Assembly (NCBI RefSeq): GCF_029893805.1
Contig: NZ_JARXYP010000002.1
Coordinates: 62,001 to 126,000, forward strand
Source: Streptomyces sp. SAI-135
GTDB lineage: Bacteria; Actinomycetota; Actinomycetes; Streptomycetales; Streptomycetaceae
Length of the DNA: 64,000 nucleotides
Direction: 5' to 3'
How positions within the stretch are numbered: the stretch's first letter is position 1; each line of letters opens with the position of its first letter. Made by a program: the position numbers and the translations under genes. The notes under the pieces are model-generated. The model had not been told where the DNA came from. It worked only from the letters and a program-made list of their open reading frames with translations, and made no database searches. Below, one piece after another: positions 17,740 through 26,444 of the stretch.

Positions 17740-18665
17740 CGCGACACATCCCCGGTTTGCAGACTTACCTCCCGGTGCCCCCACACCTTCTGGTAGGACC
17801 CGTGCACCAGGTCGTCGAACAGCGAGGGTCCCTGTGGCGTCCAGCCCAGTTCAGCGCGAATCTTGGAAGCGTCCACGCGGGCATTACTGGACAGGCCCAG
17901 CGCGTACAGCAGTCCGATCGCCTCGCTCATCTCCTCCATCGTGGCCGAGACAGCCGGCTCCAGCCCAAGCACCTGTGCGATGCCCTCAGCGATCTCCCGC
18001 ATCGTTGCCTCATCAGCGGCAATGTTGTATTCGCCCCCGGCAGGCGCCGATTCCACCGCCAGCACGTAAGCCTGGGCGACGTCGTCAAGGAACACGTTGG
18101 GGTAGCGGTTCAGCCCAGATCCCATGTACCGGCTCACGCGATCGCGCATGGCCGCACGCAGGAGTACAGGCAGTTGCTCGCTCCCGCCTCCTCCGTAGAT
18201 CATGCCGGGCCGCAGCACCACGGTGTGCGTTCCGGTTGCAGCAGCAGCGACGACCCGGCGGTCCAGGCTGAAGCGGTGCTGCACCGGCGGAATCGGCTCA
18301 AATGCCGGGTCCTCGGCATGCACCGTATCGCTCGACTCGCCACCGGACAGTTCGGTGAACACCGAGGTGCCGCTGGTGCGCACGTAGCGCTTCGCGGTCC
18401 CCGTTACGGCTTCCAGCAGGATCTCGGTGGCACTCTCATTATCGGCAGCGGCAGTCTCGATGACCGCATCGACCTCGGCGACCGCGGCACGCACAGACAG
18501 CGGGTCGGTTAGGTCGCCCCGCACGGGCTGGAACCCGGCAGCCGTCACGGCGCGCAGACTGGCCTCGGAGCGCGCCATGGCGGAGACGTGGTGGCCGGCG
18601 CTCTGCAGACGCTGGGCGACCGCACGCCCGAGGTATCCGGTTGCTGCAGTGACAAGAACTTTCAT
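17736..18665 (-). CDS. NAD(P)-dependent epimerase/NmrA-like oxidoreductase (extended SDR)
   Basis: The protein has 309 residues. The N-terminal VTAATGYLGRAVAQRL is an extended-SDR glycine motif and VRGDLTDP follows. VVLRPGMIYGGGGSE is the family motif before the substrate domain. The usual Y-x-x-x-K is not clear, as in NmrA-like members, so it may be an enzyme or an NAD(P)-sensing protein. It starts at ATG 18665 and overlaps the cupin gene by 4 nt. The aldehyde dehydrogenase gene lies 48 nt upstream in the same direction, so the three likely form one operon. Confidence 0.82.
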   Translation of the reverse strand: MKVLVTAATGYLGRAVAQRLQSAGHHVSAMARSEASLRAVTAAGFQPVRGDLTDPLSVRAAVAEVDAVIETAAADNESATEILLEAVTGTAKRYVRTSGTSVFTELSGGESSDTVHAEDPAFEPIPPVQHRFSLDRRVVAAAATGTHTVVLRPGMIYGGGGSEQLPVLLRAAMRDRVSRYMGSGLNRYPNVFLDDVAQAYVLAVESAPAGGEYNIAADEATMREIAEGIAQVLGLEPAVSATMEEMSEAIGLLYALGLSSNARVDASKIRAELGWTPQGPSLFDDLVHGSYQKVWGHREVSLQTGDVSR

Positions 18666-18712
18666 GACGGCTCCTCAATGATCTTTGGGTAGGTGGGGAA
18701 AGGGTCTAGGGG

Positions 18713-20296
18713 TCAACGGATTCGCAGCATCTTCAAGATGCGCAGCGAGGTGGTGAACAGGGCGACCTGACGCGCCCTGCTCATCCCGAAGGGCGGGTCG
18801 AAGCCGAGCAGTCGCTGACTGGCGACCGTCTGCGGCTCGGTGTACTTCACCAGCCCGGCGGGGCCGTGACGACGGCCGACACCCGAGGACTTCATGCCGC
18901 CCATGGACGCGCCCTGCGAGGCATAGGCGGATGCGTAACCCTCGTTGATGTTGACCGTGCCCGCCTGGATACGTGCGGCCAGCGTGCGTGCCCGTGCCTC
19001 ACTTCGGCCGTAAACGGCCGCGTTGAGGCCGTAGGGGCTGTCGTTGGCCGCGAGTACGGCTTCGTCGTCCGAGCCGACCCGGTAGACGGAGACGACCGGC
19101 CCGAAAGTCTCCTCATCGCGCACGGGGGTGTCTTCGGGGACTCCGGTCAGGATGGTGGGCTCGTAGAACAGCGGACCCAGGTCGGGACGTACTCGGCCCC
19201 CGGTCACGACCCGTGCGCCGGCTGCGAGTGCCGCCTCCACATGCTCTTGGACGTGCGCCAGTTGCCGGGAATTGGTGAGCGACCCCATGTCGGTGGCGAA
19301 GTCGAAGTCCGGTCGGAGCGTCATTCGCTCCACCCTGGAGGCGAACCGCGCCAGGAAGCCGTCGTAGACATTGGCGTGGACGTAAATGCGCTCGATCCCG
19401 ACACACATCTGCCCCGAGTTGCCGAAGCAGCCGCGAACTGCCGACTCGACGGCGGCATCCAAGTCGGCGTCGTCCAGCACGACCATCGGGTTCTTGCCAC
19501 CGAGCTCCAGGGAGCAGCCGATCAGACGTTCCGCCGCACGTCCGGCGATGGAGCGCCCCGCCCGGGTTGAACCGGTGAAGCTGACGAAGTCGGCGCCGTC
19601 GATCAACGCATCCCCGATCACGGCCGGTTCACCGAGCACGACCTGCCACAGACCTTTCGGCAGGCCCAGCTCCTCCAGAACCATGCGGGGCCACAGCGTC
19701 GACAGTGCCGTCTGGGTGTCCGGCTTGTGCACGACCGCGTTGCCCGCCAGGAGCGCCGGGATCGCGTCCAGCCCCAATGCCAACGGGTAGTTCCACGGCG
19801 TAATGACCGTGACCACGCCTTTGGGGCGGAAGGACTCCAGCGCGCGGGTGAACACAGGGAATGCCCCTTGCCGACGTCGCGTGCGCAGCACCTTCGGTGC
19901 CTGCCGCGCCGCATACAAGGAGGCGGTAGCGGCCTCCATCACCTCGTCGAAGGCGTCGTGCCGGGCCTTGCCCGTCTCCCACTGCAGCAGGTTCAAGATC
20001 TCTTCCTGCCGCGAGAGCAGCACGTCATGGAACCGAGCGAAGGGCAGGGCCCGCTGCTTTGGAGTGAGCCGTGCCCATTCGACCTGGGCGACCCGGGCGG
20101 CGGCGAACGCCTGGTTCACATCGGCGGCGGTCGACTGAGGGATCTGCGCGAGAGGCGCGCCTGTGAAGGGGGCCCGGGTCGTCGTCGGCTCTGCGGAAGC
20201 GCTCACCCCGGCGGTCAGCCGCTCCACAAGGGCGGGGTCCAGGCGGGGTTCCGCGACGTTTACGGAGTGTGTTCCGGAGCGGCTGATTGTGGTCAT
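18713..20296 (-). CDS. Aldehyde dehydrogenase (succinate-semialdehyde dehydrogenase-like)
   Basis: The protein has 527 residues. ITPWNYPLAL marks the substrate/cofactor entrance, FTGSTRAG the NAD(P) site, LELGGKNP the catalytic Glu region, and NSGQMCVGIERIY holds the catalytic Cys near residue 295. It is closest in style to the GabD2-type actinobacterial succinate-semialdehyde dehydrogenases, whose exact aldehyde is often uncertain. A hydrophobic tail of about 30 residues follows the usual C-terminus. The start at ATG 20296 is preferred over far upstream alternatives because family homology begins soon after it. It is divergent from a TetR gene at 20481. Confidence 0.88.
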   Translation of the reverse strand: MTTISRSGTHSVNVAEPRLDPALVERLTAGVSASAEPTTTRAPFTGAPLAQIPQSTAADVNQAFAAARVAQVEWARLTPKQRALPFARFHDVLLSRQEEILNLLQWETGKARHDAFDEVMEAATASLYAARQAPKVLRTRRRQGAFPVFTRALESFRPKGVVTVITPWNYPLALGLDAIPALLAGNAVVHKPDTQTALSTLWPRMVLEELGLPKGLWQVVLGEPAVIGDALIDGADFVSFTGSTRAGRSIAGRAAERLIGCSLELGGKNPMVVLDDADLDAAVESAVRGCFGNSGQMCVGIERIYVHANVYDGFLARFASRVERMTLRPDFDFATDMGSLTNSRQLAHVQEHVEAALAAGARVVTGGRVRPDLGPLFYEPTILTGVPEDTPVRDEETFGPVVSVYRVGSDDEAVLAANDSPYGLNAAVYGRSEARARTLAARIQAGTVNINEGYASAYASQGASMGGMKSSGVGRRHGPAGLVKYTEPQTVASQRLLGFDPPFGMSRARQVALFTTSLRILKMLRIR

Positions 20297-20435
20297 CGAG
20301 GTCTCCGTCAGCGGAAAGCTCCCGCCAGCGCGCCAGGGGCCGGAGCGGAGGGGAGCTGAAGCAAGCGGTCTGAGGACCAGACCGCCAGGGAATCCGCGCT
20401 TATCAACGTTCCTGCACGGCGTTCCTGTACAGCGT

Positions 20436-20454
20436 TCATGTACTACAGACATGA
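20436..20454. promoter_or_regulatory. Inverted repeat, probable TetR operator
   Basis: TCATGT (20436-20441) and ACATGA (20449-20454) form a 6-7-6 inverted repeat in the gap between the divergent aldehyde dehydrogenase and TetR genes. Related half-sites (CTGTAC, CATGTAC) occur just upstream. It is a good candidate for binding by the TetR protein encoded next to it. Confidence 0.45.
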
Positions 20455-20480
20455 CACACGTCCAGGGTAGGGTTGTCAAC

Positions 20481-21170
20481 ATGTCGTCGATGAGAAGAAC
20501 TGCGGCCCCGCGGCAGGAGCGGTTGAGTCGGGAGGTGATCGCGGACAGTGCAATCGCACTCGCCGACGTCGAGGGGCTGGAGGCGGTGACCATCCGCAGG
20601 CTGGCTAAGCAGCACAATGTCACCCCAACCGCCCTGTACTGGCATTTCAAGGAGAAGGACCAGCTGCTCGACGGCATGGCGGAACGCCTGTTCGCGAACG
20701 TGGAACTCCCGCCCGAGGACTCCTCGCCGTGGGCTCAGCAACTGAGCGCGGTCCTGGCGGCGTTCCTGGCCGCCCTGCGCCCCCACCCCGCCGTCGCCCC
20801 TCTGCTGTCGTCGCGGGTCCTCGCGTCCCCGGCGGGCCTCGCCCTTACCGAACGCACCCTTTCGCTACTGCGGCTCGGCAACCTGCCAGCGGACCGCACT
20901 GCAGAAGTGGGCGGGTATCTGCTCAGTGCCGTCATTGCCCTGGTCACCGCGGAGCCTGGACGCGAGCATCCGAGTGACGAAGAGGCGCGCGAAGATGCCG
21001 TTCGAGCAAAGAGAGCGTCGCTCACAGCCTTGTCCCCCCGTCGGTACCCGACGGTGGTCTGGTGTGCGGACGCACTGGCCGATTGCGTGAGCCCTGATGA
21101 GTACTACGCCTTCAACCTCGACATGCTCGTCGGCGGTGTCACCTCCATGACACCGGCCGGCGCCAAGTGA
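20481..21170 (+). CDS. TetR-family regulator
   Basis: The protein has about 229 residues. The HTH region VTIRRLAKQHNVTPTALYWHF is the TetR recognition motif. The C-terminal domain resembles the classical TetR_C ligand domain. ATG 20481 or 20490 could be the start; AGGGTAGGG lies about 9 nt before the first. It is divergent from the aldehyde dehydrogenase/epimerase/cupin operon and is its probable repressor. It is the last cargo gene before the right end of element 1. Confidence 0.87.
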   Translation: MSSMRRTAAPRQERLSREVIADSAIALADVEGLEAVTIRRLAKQHNVTPTALYWHFKEKDQLLDGMAERLFANVELPPEDSSPWAQQLSAVLAAFLAALRPHPAVAPLLSSRVLASPAGLALTERTLSLLRLGNLPADRTAEVGGYLLSAVIALVTAEPGREHPSDEEAREDAVRAKRASLTALSPRRYPTVVWCADALADCVSPDEYYAFNLDMLVGGVTSMTPAGAK

Positions 21171-21354
21171 AGCGAGGACAGCCTCGACTCCCCACGCCGA
21201 CTGAGGGTTGATCCTCCTGGTTGGCCGATTTCCGCCCGCTCATACATGTGCTCCCACTCAGGCTTAAATCCGCGGAGCGGAATCAGTTACGTACCCGTTC
21301 GCGATACCGCCGGGAACACAGGCCCACGCGCGAGTTTCTCATTTTGCGGAAACG

Positions 21355-21365
21355 AGATTCTGCGA
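21355..21365. repeat. Right copy of an 11-bp inverted pair near the element 1 ends
   Basis: AGATTCTGCGA here is the exact reverse complement of TCGCAGAATCT at 1201-1211. The right copy lies 14 bp from the point where the ligase frame resumes, and the left copy 113 bp inside the left junction. GCGGAAAC and GAGTTTCT words also occur at both ends in different order. These may be recombinase arm sites. Confidence 0.45.
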
Positions 21366-21379
21366 ACCTGCGCGCTTTA

Positions 21380-21628
21380 GCTTTCGACCTACTGCGGCTG
21401 TCCGGCACCGACACGATGATCTGGCCCTACCAGCGCCGACGGGCGGCCCTCGAATCTCTCTTTGCCTCCAGCGGCTTGACGGCGCCGTGGACGCTGTGTC
21501 CGTCGACCACCAGCCCGGAGACCGTGGCGCAGTGGCTGACGTGGGGGTCCGTCGGAATGGAAGGTGTTCTGTTCAAACGGCTCACGGACTCCTACCGGCC
21601 GTCGGCACGGGGCTGGCTGAAGTACAAA
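21380..21628 (+). pseudogene. ATP-dependent DNA ligase, fragment 2 of 3
   Basis: From GCT 21380 the frame reads AFDLLRLSGTD, WPYQRRRAALE and VGMEGVLFKR, then GWLKYK. These are the ligase nucleotidyltransferase motifs IV and V, the latter including the Lys-x-Lys of LKYK. It continues fragment 1 exactly where that one stops. After LKYK (about 21628) the sequence departs from the family and the next family residues (ETSEAIVGAVTG) are at 27800. So a second insertion interrupts the gene at motif V. Confidence 0.85.
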
Positions 21629-21790
21629 AACGCGATGAATTGCAGTTGATGCAACATCCTGTGGCTCGCCGGAAACGCGGTTTTCGCTGATCACTCCCCC
21701 AACTCCCTTGCCACGTCGGCATCGCAGCGGAGCTGCGACCAGAGCAGTCGCGGTAGACGCAACATTGATGCGTTTGATACAACAGCCGCC

Positions 21791-22903
21791 ATGGTTGCTC
21801 AGGCACCCGGTTCGGCGAGTCTCGTCCTCGCTCCGAACGTTGTGCATCTGGACCCGGAGCCAGCAGTGTTCACGGCGATGAAGGAGGGCTGGGCCCGGCA
21901 GCAACACGCCCGGTTCCTGAAGGCTTCGACGATCGAACCGCGACTGCGTCTGATCAACAGGTTCGAGGTGTTCACGGGGCTGTACCCGTGGCAATGGACT
22001 CCAGCGGACGGCGAAGCATTCATCACCCACCTGCGTAGCGGCGCCAATCCGATCCGTATGTCGACGGCGCGGACGTACGAGGTGACGATCACCTTGTTCG
22101 TGGAGTACCTGCTGGACCGCCGGTACGGATGGGTGGACACCTGTCGGGAGCGGTTCGGGCAGGCGCCTCAGGTTGTCTTTCACGAGGCCAACTCGGTGGT
22201 GCACACGCTGGAGTACGAGGGCAACCCTCGTCGCCGGCCGCTGACCTACGACGAGGTCCAGGCCCTGTTCGACGCGGCCGATGCCCGGCCGGCCCAGATC
22301 CGCGGACACGGGCGGAAGGGGACGCTGACCGCGCTGCGTGACGCCGCGGTGCTGAAGACGATCTACGCCTACGGAACCCGGCGCACCGAGTCCTCCATGG
22401 TCGACCTGGTGGACTTACGACGGCATCGGAAGAGCCCACAGTTCGGGCAGTTCGGCTCGCTGGCGGTGCGGTACGGGAAGTCGTCCAAGGGGGCGCCGCC
22501 GAAGCGGCGGACCGTGCTGCTGGTGCCGGAGATGGACTGGGTGGTCGACGTCCTGGGCGAGTGGGTGCATGAGGTGCGTCCTCGGCTGGCGCCGGGCCGG
22601 CATCCGGCATTGTGGGTGACCGAGCGGGCCGGGCGGATGTCGCCGCGCTCGATCAACGAGGCCTTCACCACAGCTCGGGACGCGGCCGGTCTGGATGGAG
22701 CCCTCGATCTGCACTGTCTGCGCCACAGCTACATCACGCACCTGACAGAGTTCGGCTACCCCGCGCGGTTCGTCCAGGAACAGGTCGGCCACTCCCACGG
22801 CTCGACGACTGCCATCTACATGGGTGTCTCCGACGAGTACCGCAACCACCTGCTGGAGGCTTCGCTGAAGCGCCGGCTCGGCGACGACTGGGACCTGACG
22901 TGA
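21791..22903 (+). CDS. Tyrosine recombinase/integrase of element 2 (trio gene 1)
   Basis: The protein has 370 residues and a full catalytic set: box I YGTRRTE (Arg near residue 197), HCLRHSYITH (H-x-x-R), VGHSH, and a Tyr in TTAIYMGV. The N-terminal core-binding domain spans about residues 25-120. The start is ATG 21791. Its TGA overlaps the GTG of the next gene. It is clearly of the same functional class as the integrase at 1234 but distinct in sequence, so the two elements are relatives, not recent copies. Confidence 0.92.
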   Translation: MVAQAPGSASLVLAPNVVHLDPEPAVFTAMKEGWARQQHARFLKASTIEPRLRLINRFEVFTGLYPWQWTPADGEAFITHLRSGANPIRMSTARTYEVTITLFVEYLLDRRYGWVDTCRERFGQAPQVVFHEANSVVHTLEYEGNPRRRPLTYDEVQALFDAADARPAQIRGHGRKGTLTALRDAAVLKTIYAYGTRRTESSMVDLVDLRRHRKSPQFGQFGSLAVRYGKSSKGAPPKRRTVLLVPEMDWVVDVLGEWVHEVRPRLAPGRHPALWVTERAGRMSPRSINEAFTTARDAAGLDGALDLHCLRHSYITHLTEFGYPARFVQEQVGHSHGSTTAIYMGVSDEYRNHLLEASLKRRLGDDWDLT

Positions 22904-23229
22904 TCAAGAAAATGGGCTACGAGTGGCGGCTGCGGCAGATCATGGCCGAGCAGGAGATGTTCCACACCTCCGACCTCGTCCCGCTGCTCGCCGAGCGCGG
23001 GGTGATCCTGTCGCGTGAGCAGGTCTACCGTCTGGTGACGCAGCCCCCGCAGCGGATGAGCATGGACACCCTGGTCGCCCTGTGCGACATCTTCGGCTGT
23101 ACCCCGAACGACCTCATCAAGCCGACAGTCATCAACGCGCAGGTGAAGAAGACCGCGGGCGGCGAGGAGGCACCGCTGCCGCTGACGGAGCGCAGGACCA
23201 CGATCCGCCGCCCGGGCCCGGCGCCGTGA
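22900..23229 (+). CDS. Small Cro/C1-type HTH protein (trio gene 2, element 2)
   Basis: The protein has 109 residues. Residues 5-75 form a Cro/C1-type HTH with LSREQVYRLVTQPPQRMSMD and LVALCDIFGCTPNDLIKP, a clear equivalent of the small protein of trio 1. A basic tail follows. The gene overlaps both neighbours by GTGA, so all three trio proteins should be made in coupled amounts. Its role may be repression of the operon or help in synapsis. Confidence 0.82.
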   Translation: MIKKMGYEWRLRQIMAEQEMFHTSDLVPLLAERGVILSREQVYRLVTQPPQRMSMDTLVALCDIFGCTPNDLIKPTVINAQVKKTAGGEEAPLPLTERRTTIRRPGPAP

Positions 23230-25538
23230 GGAAGTACCTGACCCCGGACCAGATCCGGCTGCGCGAGGACCTGGCCGGGGCCCGTGACCGGATCATCGTC
23301 CTGCTGAACCTGGCCGTCGGAGAGTCCCTCGGCATGGAGCAGGCTCAGGAGTTCGTCGAGAAGGCGCGGGCATGGAGCGGTGCGAACGCCTTTCGCCTGC
23401 TGCGCTATCTCGCGTCCAGACCCGACGCGCTGAGTGCGCCGACGCCGGACTGCCCGCCCTGCGGGGTACGGCTGATCGCACTGCTGATCGCGGGCGGCCA
23501 CGGCGAGAAAGTGGGCCTGGTGCCCTGCGCCGACTGCGGACGGACGAACCCGGTGCCGACGTACGCCGGACCCGAAGGACGGCTGTGCCATGGCTGCTCC
23601 AGTCGGCGCCTGGCGGTCCCGTGCGCGCGGTGCGGCAAGCTCGCGAAGGCAGCGGCGCGACGTCCGGACGGACGGATCTGCCAAGTGTGCAAGGAGAAGG
23701 AGCCGGGTTCGCGCAAGGAGTGCGGCAGCTGCCGCCGGATGATGATTCCCACCCGGCATCTGCCCGACGGCACCTACCTGTGCCAGACCTGCGCCCCCAA
23801 GAAGCTCCAGACGTGCTGCCGCTGTGGCCGCCGGCGGCGGGCGAACGCGCTGACAGCCGACGGGCCCGTCTGCGGGACCTGCTATGCGAGCCCTGCGCGC
23901 CGGTGCGGCATCTGCGAGCAGGTGGCGCCCATCAGGGTGCGGGCAAAAGGCGAGGCTCCCGACATCTGCTACCGCTGCTACGTGCGGCCGGAGAAGCTCT
24001 GCACCGTATGCGGGCGGATCCGTCGCGGTCACCACATCGACCACGGCAATGGACCGTTCCACTGCGATGGGTGCGTCCCACGCGAGGCCCGCAAGCGGCA
24101 GCTGCACATGTGCGCACGGTGCGGCCAGGAGCGCAAGGTGGGCGTGTTCTGGCCGGTAGGGCCCGTCTGCCCCTTGTGCTACCGGGCTGCTCTGACGCAA
24201 CCGGAATCGTGCACGATGTGCGGCCGGCAGCGCATTCTCGTGGGCCGCACCCCGGACGGCGGCCGCATCTGTAAGGCGTGCTCCTTCCCCGACGAGCGGC
24301 CCGATTACTGCTCGTCCTGCCAGCAACCGGATGACCTCCTGCCGGGACGCCGCTGTCCACGCTGCACCCTTCTCGCCAAGGTGACCAGCCTGCTCTCACG
24401 CGACGGAACCACCCTCGACGCCTCCCTGCGGCCGCTCGCCGATGTACTCAGCGACGCTCCCAACCCCTACCCGGTCCTGGCCTGGCTGCGCCGAAGCCCC
24501 GCCGCGCGCCTCCTGGGCCAGCTGGTAACCGCGCCCGACGAACTCGACCACGCGGCCCTTGATGCGCTGCCCCAAGGACACGCCACCACCTACGTCCGCA
24601 GCCTGCTCACCACCGCAGGCCTACTTCCGTCACGCGATGAGAACCTCGCCCTGCTCATCAACTGGACGGCCCGCACGCTGGCCAAGCTGCCGGGACATCA
24701 GGCGACCCTGATCCGCCCGTTCGCCGAGTGGCACATCATCCGCGACGCCCGCCGGCGCTCAGCGCGCGGCCGCTACACCTACACCGCCCACAAGGGCGAC
24801 TGCGCCAACATCCGCGCCGCCATCGACTTCCTCACCTGGCTGGACACCCAGCAACACACCCTCCAGAGCCTCACACAGGAAAACCTGGACATCTGGGCAA
24901 TCTCCAGGCCCACCCTGCGAGCCCGCTCCATCCCTTTCATCCGCTGGGCTGGCGCCCGCCACCTCACCCGGGCCGGCCTGACCATCGAACACCCGCCCTC
25001 CCAGCTCCCCGGCCAGTTCCAGATCGAAGAAGACCACTACGAGGAACTACGCCGGTGCCTGAACGACCCCACGCTTCCGTCGGACGTTCGCATCGCCGCA
25101 GCCCTCATCCGCCTCTACGCCCTCCCTCTGACCCGCATCGTCGAACTCACCACCGACCACCTCCACCACGACGCGGATCACACCTACCTGACGATCATCC
25201 GCCACCCCGTCGTCCTGCCACCGAAGCTCGCCCGCCTCATCGACGACCACCTCGAAGACGGATCCCGGCACGGCAACGAAGCCACCAGGTACCTGCTGCC
25301 GGGCCGAGCCCCCGGGCGCCCCCGCAACCCTGCGGGACTGTCCGACAAACTCAAGCGCTACGGCCTGCCCGCCCGCGCAGCCCGGAACACGGCCATGATG
25401 CAAGCGCTCGCCGACCTGCCACCCGTCGTGCTCTCCGACTTGATCGGCATCCAGCCGAGAACCGCGGAACGCTTCGCAGCCCTGGCCGGCGAGAACTGGT
25501 CCGACTACCTGGCCGGTCGCCATCATGCCCGCGCCTGA
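23226..25538 (+). CDS. Multi-zinc-ribbon protein with degenerate recombinase-like C-terminus (trio gene 3, element 2)
   Basis: The protein has about 770 residues. After an N-terminal helical region and a lone CPPC (near residue 77) there are nine consecutive CxxC...CxxC ribbons up to about residue 378, for example CADC/CHGC, CARC/CQVC, CGSC/CQTC and CTMC/CKAC. The rest resembles a tyrosine recombinase core-binding domain (about 400-560) and catalytic domain (about 600-760). It retains an Arg in LPLTRIVEL, but no H-x-x-R is seen and Phe occurs (AERFAAL) where the nucleophilic Tyr would be expected. It is therefore probably a non-catalytic DNA-binding partner. It starts at GTG 23226, overlapping the HTH gene. 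Confidence 0.8.
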   Translation: MRKYLTPDQIRLREDLAGARDRIIVLLNLAVGESLGMEQAQEFVEKARAWSGANAFRLLRYLASRPDALSAPTPDCPPCGVRLIALLIAGGHGEKVGLVPCADCGRTNPVPTYAGPEGRLCHGCSSRRLAVPCARCGKLAKAAARRPDGRICQVCKEKEPGSRKECGSCRRMMIPTRHLPDGTYLCQTCAPKKLQTCCRCGRRRRANALTADGPVCGTCYASPARRCGICEQVAPIRVRAKGEAPDICYRCYVRPEKLCTVCGRIRRGHHIDHGNGPFHCDGCVPREARKRQLHMCARCGQERKVGVFWPVGPVCPLCYRAALTQPESCTMCGRQRILVGRTPDGGRICKACSFPDERPDYCSSCQQPDDLLPGRRCPRCTLLAKVTSLLSRDGTTLDASLRPLADVLSDAPNPYPVLAWLRRSPAARLLGQLVTAPDELDHAALDALPQGHATTYVRSLLTTAGLLPSRDENLALLINWTARTLAKLPGHQATLIRPFAEWHIIRDARRRSARGRYTYTAHKGDCANIRAAIDFLTWLDTQQHTLQSLTQENLDIWAISRPTLRARSIPFIRWAGARHLTRAGLTIEHPPSQLPGQFQIEEDHYEELRRCLNDPTLPSDVRIAAALIRLYALPLTRIVELTTDHLHHDADHTYLTIIRHPVVLPPKLARLIDDHLEDGSRHGNEATRYLLPGRAPGRPRNPAGLSDKLKRYGLPARAARNTAMMQALADLPPVVLSDLIGIQPRTAERFAALAGENWSDYLAGRHHARA

Positions 25539-25670
25539 GGACCACAGAAGGGCGAAGGCACACACGGCGGGGGTGGCTTCACGCTGGCGTGTCGGACAGT
25601 TCCCGTCTCAGACGATCAAGTTCGAAGGGACCATTAGAGCGGTCGTGGCCCCGACCTGGGGGTGGTGACG

Positions 25671-26261
25671 CTACTCGGCCCGCCACCAGCCCTGTCCGAC
25701 ATGCCAGTCCCTCACCCAGTGCAGGAAATCGCCCCCCGGCAGAGCGGAGAGGGAGTCGGCATAGGGTGCGGCGCATCCGTCTCTGAGCCACCAGACCCGA
25801 CCGCGTTGCGGCCCGGTCACCACCAGCGTCCAGTACTCACCGGACCCGTCGCTGCCCAGCAGCACCGAGCCGTGCTGGTAGGTCTGGTGCAACAGGAACG
25901 AGTGGCGGCTGTGGTCGTAGTAGTCGTACTCCCACTGCCATTCCTCCTTGAGTGGGAAAGGCTGACTGGGCACGCGTGCAGCGGTGCCATCGAACGGCTC
26001 CGGGCTCATCCAGCAGTCCGCTTCCCAGGCAGCCCAGCTGTCTGGCTTCTCTCCCACGGGCAGCAGACCCCCCTCGTCTGGCGGACCGTCGTCGGTGCCG
26101 TTCGCGATCTCGGCAACGAAGGTGCGGTACGGCTCAGGCAACACCACGCCGTGCTTGCGCTCCCACGCCCAAAGGGCCTCCCAGCCCAAAGGGCTGTGCC
26201 GGACCTCTGCCGGAAAGGCCTCACGCAGGAGGGCTACCGCACCCAAAATCGCATCTTCCAC
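25671..26261 (-). CDS. SUKH (SMI1/KNR4) family protein, probable immunity protein
   Basis: The protein has 196 residues. An N-terminal segment with LGWEALWAWERKHGVVLPEPYRTFVAEIANG is the SUKH/SMI1-KNR4 signature (helix followed by 'LP..Y..F'). GSDGSGEYWTLVVTG, in the second half, is also typical. In bacteria this superfamily contains many immunity proteins that neutralise nuclease and other polymorphic toxins. No toxin gene adjoins it, so it would be an orphan immunity gene. It starts at GTG 26261 without an obvious ribosome site. It lies on element 2, opposite to the trio. Confidence 0.75.
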   Translation of the reverse strand: MEDAILGAVALLREAFPAEVRHSPLGWEALWAWERKHGVVLPEPYRTFVAEIANGTDDGPPDEGGLLPVGEKPDSWAAWEADCWMSPEPFDGTAARVPSQPFPLKEEWQWEYDYYDHSRHSFLLHQTYQHGSVLLGSDGSGEYWTLVVTGPQRGRVWWLRDGCAAPYADSLSALPGGDFLHWVRDWHVGQGWWRAE

Positions 26262-26444
26262 GCACTACACGTATCACCGGTCACCGACACTCTGACCTCG
26301 GACCCGACACGCTGAGCACTCCATCGGCACGTGGCGGACGGTCTCGGCCGAGCGACCTCCGCACGCGATCGTCCTGCTTCGTGCGCGAATCAAATAGCGC
26401 GGTCGGACCTCCGCCGACCTTCATCAGGGCCGCGGAGTGCCCGG

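Larger units (their letters stand above)
1089..21379 (+). mobile_element. Element 1: trio-recombinase element (about 20.3 kb) inserted in the DNA ligase gene
   Basis: Both edges are defined by the ligase reading frame, which breaks after codon GTA at 1086-1088 and resumes at GCT 21380, so the uninterrupted gene would read HFV-AFDLL. The recombinase trio sits at the left edge, transcribed inward. TTCGTA occurs at the junction (1083-1088) and again at 1106-1111 and 1222-1227. An 11-bp inverted pair (TCGCAGAATCT at 1201-1211, AGATTCTGCGA at 21355-21365) lies near the two ends. The cargo comprises exporters, regulators, a two-component system and several redox enzymes. The exact ends and the crossover bases are inferred to within a few bases. 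Some of the cargo could have arrived in later events. Confidence 0.75.

Noticed and set aside
5294..21170. Element 1 cargo as a secondary-metabolite gene cluster
   Set aside because: No polyketide, peptide or terpene synthase or other core enzyme is present; only tailoring-like and regulatory genes occur.
23455..24370. Tandem CxxC units as a DNA repeat array or CRISPR-like structure
   Set aside because: The repeats exist at the protein level only; spacing varies and the DNA is not repeated.
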